Assembly (NCBI GenBank): GCA_037577475.1
Contig: CM075202.1
Coordinates: 23,396,729-23,460,728 of the forward strand
Source of the DNA: Chaunax sp. Z400
Lineage: Eukaryota; Chordata; Actinopteri; Lophiiformes; Chaunacidae
DNA length: 64,000 nucleotides
Reading direction: 5' to 3'
In this document: piece by piece, positions 24,901-36,900 of the stretch
Layout of the letters: each line of letters starts with the position of its first letter
Position numbering within the stretch: the stretch's first letter is position 1
Notes under the pieces: generated by a model
What the model was told of the DNA's origin: nothing
Database searches by the model: none
Seen by the model: only the letters and a program-made list of their open reading frames with translations
Translations under genes and position numbers: made by a program

Positions 24901-27900
24901 ACCTGGTTTGTGTCTGATGAACCTGGTTTCTATCTGATGAACCTGGTTTCTGTCTGATGAACCTTGTTTCTGTCTGATGAAGCTGGTTTGTGTCTGATGA
25001 CCCTGGTTTCTGTCTGATGAACCTGGTTTGTGTCTGATGAACCTGGTTTGTGTCTGATGATCCTGGTTTGTGTCTGATGAACCTGGTTTGTGTCTGATGA
25101 ACCTTGTTTCTATCTGATGAACCTGGTTTGTGTCTGATGAACCTGGTTTCTATCTGATGAACCTGGTTTCTATCTGATGACCCTGGTTTCTATCTGATGA
25201 CCCTGGTTTCTATCTGATGACCCTGGTTTCTATCTGATGAACCTGGTTTCTTTCTGACGAACCTGGTTTCTGTCTGATGAACCTGGTTTCTATCTGATGA
25301 ACCTGGTTTCATTTGATCACCTGGCTGCATGAGGTTTTTGCCAAACCCAACTTTTTGATAGAAACTTTCTTGTTTTCTCTGCTACTAACTTGTTATAAAA
25401 TAAAAAACTAAGAGCTTAGCGTCAGAACGGAGCCAGGGAAAAACAGCACAGGCTGTTGATGTAACTGACCAATGGGAATGCATAAAGCTCTACTGTATGT
25501 TATCTTACCAGGCTCATTGGTCATGGCAGACCAGGTCAGATACATGGTGTACATGGTAACCAGGGAGGACTGCAGCAGGCCAGACCTGGGCTGGGACTCC
25601 TTCACACAGAGGACAGCAGTCATTAATAGAAAATACTAGCCTGTGTTTAAAAAAAACCCATCTGGGATGCTGTGGAAAATGTAAAAACAATGATTTATAA
25701 ATGATGCTGGGGTCTGATTTAGACGAGAAAAATACCGCCCTAATAAAGCTCAGCCTGAGCTCTATGACCCCCTCACACCTAACGATGGAGACGACGGGAG
25801 GAGCTCTGGTAAAACCATCAGGATTTTATGAAGACATTAGAAATGTGTCTGCATAGTGAAACCTCTTGAGAAGTCGTTTGGTGTAAGGTTGGCATACACA
25901 ACGTCTCAGCTGTTCTGGAATCAGGTTCTAAATGAAAGATTAAACCTAAGATGCCCGCCACTCCCCCCCATGTCTCTTCAGCTGTCCCATCTAATTAAAG
26001 GCTAGAAGAGCCCACCCAAAACATAACAAACTGAAGTCATGTTCCCCTCATACATTTCACATGCTATTATCATCACGTCTGCATTCTGACCATCTTGCTG
26101 CACAACATCAACTCTACTTCCTGAACCTACTAGCCTCTCATTGCCAGCTCTGTGACTCTGAGTCTCATATGTACAGAAGAAGCTTCAAGCCTTACTGAAC
26201 TAATAAAATGTCAAGTTGTTTTGGGTTTATTGAAAGCACCGTCTATGGATGTGCACAAACTAAAATGCTCTGCTAAAAGCAGGAGACAGAGACAATAGTA
26301 ACACACATCCCAAACATAAACGTAAAAGACAACTGGTGTGAACCTGAATCTGAGGCAGGATGGACACGATCGAGGCAGCGATGCACAGCAGCATGTTAAT
26401 GCTAATGAAGACCTTGTTCTCAGTGCAACCATCAGAGTGGGTGTAGTAGACGTAGAACATGACCAGAGATACCAGAGACAACACGTAGTTCACTGTGGTG
26501 ATGGAGAGCAGAGCTGTGGAGACAAAACAGAACTTCATCTCAATTCATGCATAGAAACAGCTTCTTTAAGGTTCAGGCGGTCAGAAACAGTTTCATTTCA
26601 AGAAAAACACATATGTGCTCTAAATGAATGTATATATTCTATTCTTTAGGAAGATGAGGTCATGATATGTAATTTGTACCCAACACAGGAAGTTGTAGAA
26701 AAGAGATGACAACAAAAATAGGACAAAAATCACCAAAAATAAATCAGCTGTTACAGACTTACTGTTTATAAAGGGGGCTGTTTCAGTGAGAAGAAACTAC
26801 AGAAAAAAATCTTACATCTATTTAATTAGTAAATAAAAAACTCTCAACAACAAACACAACCCATCATTTCTTTCTGTAGATAACATCATACAACCGAATT
26901 AGGGTGACTGACATTAGGACAGTTCTTCTTCATTTGTCCAACTACTGAATGAATCATTGTAGAAAACATTCAACACTGAGTCCATGTGAGAGAATCTATC
27001 TGTCGTCAACGTCTGGTCCATCTGATCTGGAGGCTCTGACAGAGCCGCTCAGTTTGAAGTTGAACTGTTGATGTCGATGGTAGGGCCAGGCTGGAGGTTA
27101 CTGTGACAGTCTGAGGGGGCGTGTTCCAGCGGCAGAGTGACATGAGCTCATACCCAATAGCAGAATGTGTCACATAGTTCATTCTATCTTCCTTGTTTGT
27201 TTGGTCATCTGTGTGATTTCAGATCAGGCTGTGGGAATTGTAATGAAACTAAGATGATGGCCTAAAATAGACCCCGCCCACAAAAAACTTCTTGAACATT
27301 AATGTTTCACAGAAACCGCCCGGCAAATCTGAAGATTGCCACCCCTGAAGGTCGTTATACTAAAGTTTTCATCCATATTCTCAGCCTCCCAATCACACTG
27401 GGACCATACCTGCATACCAGCAGCGTGAATTGCCTTCTTCCATCTTCTCCACCCAGGATTCATTCCAGGAATGTGCAAAGTCGATGAGCAGAACCAGCTG
27501 GATGAGGATGAAGCAGAAGGCTCCAGCCATGCCAACATAGAACCACACTGCATACGACATAGAAAGAGAGGACTTCACTTCACCGTCACTGCAGTGACAG
27601 CTTTAATGCTAAAACCTTAAAGCACCTATTTACAGCCACCTCGAACAGAATAAGGACACAAAGCTATCAAAATCAGTTTGACGGCAACTACATTGGTCAA
27701 CTGAAGCTGACTTTTCTTGTCACAACAGATATACAAAAATAGATCATTAATGTCTAGTAAAGACTATGTAGCTATTAATATGGTGTACTAAGCAGCTGAG
27801 CACACCATGACGCGCACAACAAATATGTCTTTTTTTCAATGGTATTTGGAATTAGCTCCTCTCTTACACCTCAAAGTTTCTTAAAGGTTCTCACTTTAAA

Positions 27901-30900
27901 GCTAATCAAACATTTAAGAACCCAATGGACACATCAACTATAATGATGATGGACAAAGACAAGTGGATCGTACCAAAGCCAACAGCTGGTAGCACATCAA
28001 ACATGCTGACTCATATGAAACAGCATCACCTGAGTGTTAACATCAGTGGGACAAGGAAAGTGTTTCCCCTAGACTTTTTTCCAGCAGCGGTGTTGTTGTG
28101 CTGTTGTGGTGCTGTTTGCTGTTGTGTCCATGAGGATGAGACGGCGACTCGTATTCATGAGTCAGAATAGCTTCAAATTAAATGACCTTAGAATCATTAT
28201 AGGATTATTCATGTTTGTCTTTTGTGTCTTAATGGACAGGTTTTGACATTATGTCACTTTTCTGCAGCTGGCTTGTTCCCTGCTCTGTTCCCTAAAGGAG
28301 CTATTCTGTTCTAACGCTACATTTTCTGTAGGTGTCCTTTGAAGCCTGAAGAGGCTCCAGGAGGATTTGATGCAGTTGGTGACTCATCAACAGTTCCAAG
28401 ATAACGTTGGGGTTGTCGTGCTCACACTGTGTGTGAGTGAAAATCATTAGTTGATATTAACTAATTAATAGCAGCGGCGGTGCTCTGCTGAGTGAATACA
28501 GGGGAAACACTGCATCCTGTTAGAAAGTAAAGTGCAGTGGTTAGAGCACCCCATGTACCGAGGCTATAGTCCTCTAGCGGTCGGTGCGGGTTCGATTCCG
28601 ACCCCCCACTCTCTCCCATGTTTCCTGTCACCTCTTAAGGCTGTCCTATCAATGAAGCCGAAAAAAAAGTGAACCGCATGAATCTTAACTGCTGACTAAT
28701 GCTACATGCTAGAGCTCTTTTGAACCAGTGTCTCATTGATTCCACCACACAGTTAGAATTCCATTCCGTGGTCTGAACACAAGCCGTTGACCAACAAGCA
28801 CCGCCCTCCAAATGTTTTACCTTCCATCTATTAAAATCTCGTAGGTGAACCATTTTCAGTTTGATATAGTGAATTTCCCAGAAAGGTTGTATGCCTACTT
28901 TTTTTTAGGTATATGGTTCTGGATAGCACTGAATACACAGCAACAATATGTACATTCCATGTGATGATGTCATATGCAGACTAATTCCTATCAGACCTGG
29001 TGTCCTAAGTTTCAGAGTCAAGGGCAACAATGGAGAGGAATAGTTACCAGTAGTGAAGGGACCGTCTGAGATGAAAAACGATCCAATAGTCATGGCAGCA
29101 GCAGCAGCGAACTTAAAGAACCAAAACCTGGGAAAAAGATATGAAAAAGAAATTCAAAAAAGTATTTAACAGTTTCCAGACAATCATTTCTTTAATTAGT
29201 CTGACAAGAACAGCAGGATTAAATGCTGGCATCCATTAGTGCTGTTTTCAACTACTGTATTGATCGGACCACTGTTTCTTTTTAGGCCTGGTGGACAGAG
29301 CTGATAGAGACTATGTGCGATGAAATGTCTGGTTATTTATTTCCATGTAAAACACTTAAAGTGATCACAAGGACAGGATGACTCAATAACCTGCATTTAT
29401 TACACACTACCACACTTCACTTCACTGGAACAAGTTACAGCAAATCGAATAAATTCTTTGGTTAACAAAGGTTACTAGAAAATAAGTCATTCAAAACTAC
29501 AAAAAAGTATACAGTATATATATATATATATATATACATGCATATATATGCAAAGTACACACTCACCCATCATGAACATGGTGTTTATGACTTATTGCTG
29601 CACTTAATCTCACTTGGCTTGGAGAAAATTTTCACCATGGCATCATGGGATGAAAACCTTCCCACAGGAGGCCCGTTTATTGAGATTTTCTACAGTCTGT
29701 TCTCTGAGGTCAGTTTTCACCCACCAGAAGTGAAGATTCATCTTTAGCAAATTCTTAATTTTAAAGATAGATTTATATTTATTTATATTGCTTAAAGCAC
29801 TAATGAGCTGTGTGAGTTACCCTGTTCATGGTGGAGAAATCTGGTTCACATTCACATGTGAATACTTTAAAAAATGCTATCTACGCTACTTCTGATGGGT
29901 TTCTGTCATATTTTAAGGACTAAAAATTGATTTATTTATAAGAATATAGACAAATGATAATGATTCATCATTATCATGATCATTGAAACATCATTATCTA
30001 CAGCCCAGTATCTGATGTCTCAAAGTGTGACATCAGATACTGACACTGTCTACTGGATGGTGGTGGAAAAGGACTGGAACAAAGGTAAATCATTGGGTTC
30101 AGCACGTGTATAACAGATACAGGTCTATAATGTAGGTGACAGGTCTATAATGTAGGTGATAGGACTATAATGTAGGTGACTGGTCTATAATGTAGGTGAC
30201 AGGTCTATAGTGTAGGTGACTGGTCTATAATGTAGGTGACTGGTCTATAATGTAGGTGACTGGTCTATAATGTAGGTGACTGGTCTATAATGTAGGTGAC
30301 AGGTCTATAATGTAGGTGACTGGTCTATAGTGTAGGTGATAGGTCTATAGTGTAGGTGATAGGACTATAGTGTAGGTGATAGGACTATAATGTAGGTGAT
30401 AGGACTATAATGTAGGTGATAGCCCATAATGTAGGTGACAGGTCTATAATGTAGGTGACAGGTCTATAATGTAGGTGACAGGTCTATAATGTAGGTGACT
30501 GGTCTATAATGTAGGTGACTGGTCTATAATGTAGGTGATTGTCTATAATGTAGGTGACTGGTCGATAGTGTAGGTGATAGGACTATAATGTAGGTGATAG
30601 GACTATAATGTAGGTGATAGGACTATAATGTAGGTGATAGGACTATAATGTAGGTGATAGGACTATAATGTAGGTGATAGCCCATAATGTAGGTAACAGG
30701 TCTATAATGTAGGTGACAGGTCTATAATGTAGGTGACAGGTCTATAATGTAGGTGACTGGTCTTTAATGTAGGTGAATGGTCTGTGATGTAGGTGACAGG
30801 TCTATAATGTAGGTGACTGGTCTTTAATGTAGGTGAATGGTCTTTAATGTAGGTGACAGGTCTATAATGTAGGTGATAGGACTATAATGTAGGTGATAGG

Positions 30901-33900
30901 ACTATAATGTAGGTGATAGGACTATAATGTAGGTGATAGCCCTATAATGTAGGTGACTGGTCTATAATGTAGGTGACAGGCCTATAATGTCGGTGACTGG
31001 TCTGTGATGTAGGTGACAGGCCTATAATGTAGGTGATAGGACTATAATGTAGGTGATAGGACTATAATGTAGGTGATAGGACTATAATGTAGGTGACAGG
31101 TCTATAATGTAGGTGACAGGTCTATAATGTAGGTGACAGGCCTATGATGTCAGTGACTGGTCTGTGATGTAGGTGAATGGTCTGTGATGTAGGTGACAGG
31201 TCTATAATGTAGGTGACAGGTCTGTGATGTAGGTGACAGGTCTATAGTGTAGGTGACTGGTCTATAGTGTAGGTGACTGGTCGATAGTGTAGGTGACTGG
31301 TCGATAGTGTAGGTGACTGGTCGATAGTGTAGGTGACTGGTCGATAGTGTAGGTGACTGGTCGATAGTGTAGGTGACTGGTCGATAGTGTAGGTGACTGG
31401 TCGATAGTGTAGGTGACTGGTCTATAGTGTAGGTGATAGGTCTATAGTGTAGGTGATAGGACTATAATGTAGGTGACTGGTCTGTGATGTAGGTGACAGG
31501 TCTATAATGTAGGTGACAGGTCTATAATGTAGGTGACAGGTCTATAATGTAGGTGACTGGTCTGTGATGTAGGTGACAGGTCTGTGATGTAGGTGACAGG
31601 TCTGTGATGTAGGTGACAGGTCTGTGATGATGACTGGTCTGTGATGTAGGTGACTGGTCTGTGATGTAGGTGACAGGTCTGTGATGATGACTGGTCTGTG
31701 ATGTAGGTGACTGGTCTGTGATGTAGGTGACTGGTCTGTGATGTAGGTGACTGGTCTGTGATGTAGGTGACTGGTCTGTGATGTAGGTGACTGGTCTGTG
31801 ATGTAGGTGACAGGTCTATAATGTAGGTGACTGGTCTGTGATGTAGGTGACAGGTCTGTGATGTAGGTGACAGGTCTGTGATGATGACTGGTCTGTGATG
31901 TAGGTGACTGGTCTGTGATGTAGGTGACTGGTCTGTGATGTAGGTGACTAGTCTGTGATGTAGGTGACTGGTCTGTGATGATGACTGGTCTGTGATGTAG
32001 GTGATTGGTCTGTGAAGTGGCAGATAGACGAGGCTGTGGATGGACAGGTGGATTCTAACTCACCCATTGTGCAGCGCAGCTCGAGGGTCTTTGCTGCTCT
32101 TCACTTTGATCATGAGCAGAGAGAAGAGCAGGAAGAACATGGCCATGCCAAAACAAACACGGTATACAGCCTTGTAGCCAACCAGCACATCACAGTTGAC
32201 GTGACCCTCCACAACAGTAAAGGATGAACCCATCCCTCCTTCACAGAAACCTGGGATCTACAGCAGTACACACAACAGAAGCCATGATGTTGCAGGTTTT
32301 AAACATCATCACACTACAATGTAAGGAATCTGTCTGTGTAATTCTCCTAACTGAGCCTTTCATCTCATCTACTTCAAACTAACATGTGATTTGCTGGAAG
32401 TGCAGTGTTGACTTTGATGCTGACTTTGGATAAGCGACACAATCAATATGAATTAATTTAGAATAAACAGACCAGCAGCACCCTGTGCAGAAGTGGGAGG
32501 CATGGCTTCAGGGCTCTGCAGACTGAGTCCGGCACGTCCTCGCCTACTTATATAGACAGTTTCTCAAGAAAGCTGCAACCAGCCATACCACAGGCTAAAC
32601 GAACGGCCCAGACTGGAGGTCTGTAAGCTCTGCAAACCAGACGGGTCTTATCCCTCCCTCCCCAACATAGCGCTGTTGGCCTGTTTATTCTAAATCTATA
32701 AATATTGAGGATGGGGCATATCCAAAATGCACCAAAGGCAACACAACACTTCTTTGGGCCCCCAGAAACTCACATGCCAAGTCTGAAGTAGATAAGATGA
32801 ACGGTCCTGGAGGTGGGAGAATTATATCCAGACAGACAGACAGATTCCTCACATTATAGTGAGTCATTACATCACAGGAACTGGAGACACTCCACATCAG
32901 ACCTGTGATTTTCTTTTTACAGGATGGCTGAGGAAAGCTAAACAACATTCATGAGGAAAGTACAACATGAGAGACAGCGAATGCCCTACTGTTTCAAGCG
33001 TTGCTGATATTTTGTCACATTTTGGTCACAAGCTCTGGAGACAGAAACGTCATTGTAAGAAGGTAAATACATGTTCTGTAGTAAAGGACTGTTCATCATT
33101 TAACATCACATTATTCATCATCACACAAGCTGTGTGTACGTCAGCAGAATATATGACCCCCCACCACACAAAACCAACACAATTAATTGTAGAATTAACT
33201 ACATTTAATAAGTACACACAGCCAGCATTAGCAAAATGTGCATATCAATGACCAAATTAATAATTTAAAATACATACAAAATACAACCATTTAAAGATGT
33301 AAGCCCCTCCCCTGAGCCAAAATAAAGAAACAAGTCACTCCCCAGTGGCTGACAGATTAAGTGAAATGCCTCCCTGATTTTGTACCCCCCCCCATAATCA
33401 ACCAACAGTCCCTTATGTAACACAAATAGAGATTTCCCTTTGTTTCCAGAACTAAATGTGTTCTGTGTTCATAGACTGTAGTTCTACAACAGTACTATCT
33501 GAAATCAGACATAATAAATCAATATATCTGTCATATTTACAGGACTGAGCTGGTCAGAGAACTTTGTAGGCAGTTTAAAAAAAGCTTATAAAATAGTCAT
33601 ATCACCCAGTCCGAGTCATTCTTTATGTTTCTCCCTGTTCTGGCATGATTCATTCAGTCACTTGCATTTATGTAATATGAGGAACAGTGCAAACCTTCTT
33701 CAGCTGCCCCTCCATGCCAGGCATCAACATAATACAGGCGATACCCACTCCCAGCAGCAGAAAAAAGGCATAGATGAGGCGAGTCACGGTGGAGTTATTT
33801 CCACTGGGGCAGCAACGACACAGTAAGCAGGGGGCGCTGCCACAGAGGCACGGGATCTGCAACACAAATCAATCAGAAGGACACAAATCCATCAGAAGGA

Positions 33901-36900
33901 CACAAATCCATCAGAAGGACACAAATCGATCAGAAGGACACAAATCCATCAGAACGACACAAATCCATCAGAAGGACACAAATCGATCAGAAGGACACAA
34001 ATCCATCAGAACGACACAAATCCATCAGAAGGACACAAATCAATCAGAAGGACACAAATCCATCAGAACGACACAAATCCATCAGAACGACACAAATCAA
34101 TCAAAACGACACAAATCCATCAGAAGGACACAAATCAATCAGAACGACACAAATCAATCAGAACGACACAAATCAATGAGAACGACAGAATCCATCAGAA
34201 GGACACAAATCAATCAGAAGGACACAAATCAATCACAACGACACAAATCAATCAGAACGACACAAATCAATCAGGACACAAATCAATGAGAATCTATGTG
34301 AAATACTTCAGTGACAACAGACAGATCCTCACTAATTCATACATGTCTAAGGTATTAGTTCCTCTTCCTGTCATGTAACATGGTGTGACGTAGCAGGTTA
34401 GGACTTGTGAGTCTTGACACTGTGGAGAAGGAACTTTTCAGATACCAGAAACAGAAACATGCCTCTTGCAGGACAGATTACTGGGGCCATGGCTGTGTGC
34501 GGTACCAGGCATGACTGAATGATCGTAATGTAGCACCGTATGCACGCTTTGGGTAGCTGGCTAACACTGGCTGAGATGGTGTATCACTAACCACCTGAGG
34601 AGGAGGGGCTGAGGCAACTGAGAGAGGAGATAGCTTTAGGGCAGTGTTTGTGGGCGGTAACATTACTGTGCTAGCAGCAGCATCGCTAGATACGGAAGCA
34701 GCACCAGTCTTGTTCACAGGCTTAACATATCAATACAAAACACAGCAAGTGTTGTAAGTCGCTTTGGATAAACTAAATGAATATTATATCAACTTTATGT
34801 TATTTCAACTTTATGTTGTATCAATTATGTTCTATCAACTTTATGTTGTATCAACTTTATGTTATATCAACCTCATGTTATATCAACTTTATGTTATATC
34901 AACTTTATGTTATATCAACTTTATGTTATATCAACTTTATGTTGTATCAACTTTATGTTGTATCAACTTTATGTTGTATCAACTTTATGTTATATCAACT
35001 TTATGTTGTATCAACTTTATGTTGTATCAACTTTATGTTGTATCAACTTTATGTTATGTCAACTTTATGTTGTATCAACTTTATGTTATGTCAACTTTAT
35101 GTTATGTCAACTTTATATTATGTCAACTTTATGTTATGTCAACTTTATATTATGTCAACTTTATGTTATATCAACTAATCTTGTATCAACTTTATGTTGT
35201 ATCAACTTTATGTTGTATCAACTTTATGTTGTATCAACTTTATGTTATATCAACTTTATGTTGTGTCAACTTTATGTTATGTCAACTTTATGTTATATCA
35301 ACTAATCTTGTATGAACTTTATGTTGTATGAACTTTATGTTGTATGAACTTTATGTTGTATGAACTTTATGTTGTATGAACTTTATGTTGTATCAACTTT
35401 ATGTTGTATCAACTTTTGTTATATCAACTTTATGTTATATCAACTTTATGTTGTATCAACTTTATGTTATATCAACTTTGTTATGTCAATTTTATGTTAT
35501 ATCAACTTTATGTTATGTCAACTAATCTTGTATCAACTTAATGTTGTATCAACTTTATGTTGTATCAACTTTATGTTGTATCAACTTTATGTTATATCAA
35601 CTTTATGTTATGTCAACTTTATGTTATATCAACTTTATGTTATATCAACTAATCTTGTATGAACTTTATGTTGTATGAACTTTATGTTGTATGAACTTTA
35701 TGTTGTATGAACTTTATGTTGTATGAACTTTATGTTGTATCAACTTTTGTTATATCAACTTTATGTTATATCAACTTTATGTTGTATCAACTTTATGTTA
35801 TATCAACTTTGTTATGTCAATTTTATGTTATATCAACTTTATGTTATGTCAACTAATCTTGTATCAACTTAATGTTGTATCAACTTTATGTTGTATCAAC
35901 TTTATGTTGTATCAACTTTATGTTATATCAACTTTATGTTATGTCAACTTTATGTTATATCAACTTTATGTTATATCAACGAATGTTGTATCAACTTTAT
36001 GTTGTATCAACTTTATGTTGTATCAACTTTATGTTGTATCAACTTTATGTTTATGTTTATAGCTGAGCCAGTGTCACATATTTTCAATCTTTCCGTACAA
36101 ACTAATATTATTCCTGATGTTTGGAAAACAGCTTTTTGTGCTGCCCTTGTTGAAAGGTGGTGACCCAACTGTACTAAATAATTATCGTCCTATCTCCAAA
36201 CTCTGCATCTTAGACAAAGTTCTTGAAAAGCTGGTGAATGTTCAGATTAAGGAGTACTTGTGTTCTGTTAACATTTTATCTCCCCATCAGTCTGGCTTCA
36301 GGAAACAGCATAGCACAGTAACTGCCTCCATGAAAGTTCTGAATGATGTGGTGGAAGCTTTGGACGCTAAAGACTACTGTGCTGCACTTTTCATAGATCT
36401 GTCCAAAGCATTTGATAAAGTAGATCATGGCATCTTATCTCAGAGGCTTTCACATATAAGCCTTTCATGCCAGGCTGTTGGCTGGTTTTTAAACTATCTT
36501 TCAGGTCGCAGGCAGTGTGTGCAGCTCAGTGGTCTCTCATCCACTTATTTAAATGTCACCAAAGGTGTGCCACAAGGCTCAGTTTTGGGACCCACTCTAT
36601 TCACAATCTATGTTAATAATGTGGGTCAAATCATAACTGATGCCTCTTTACATTTTTATGCCGATGACACAATCGTTTATTGTCGCGCCAACACTGTTGC
36701 CCTGGTTTTTGAATGTTTGCAGTCTGCATTTAACACTATCCAGTCCCAATTGTCTCATCTCAAACTGCTGCTAAATGCAGACAAAACAAAGGGAATGTTG
36801 TTTTCAAACAAAAAGAAGGTGCCAGCAGTTCTCCCTTCTATTAAATCCACCCAAGGCAACCCTATTGAGTTTGTGGCCTCTTATAAATACCTCGGCATTA

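Noticed and set aside
13070..25318. CRISPR-like array
   Set aside because: The units are contiguous with no unique spacers, the genome is a vertebrate, and no cas gene is present.
28538..28599. Possible functional tRNA gene
   Set aside because: A and B boxes are present, but there is no foldable cloverleaf with a 3' end; it is followed by a SINE body and an A tail.
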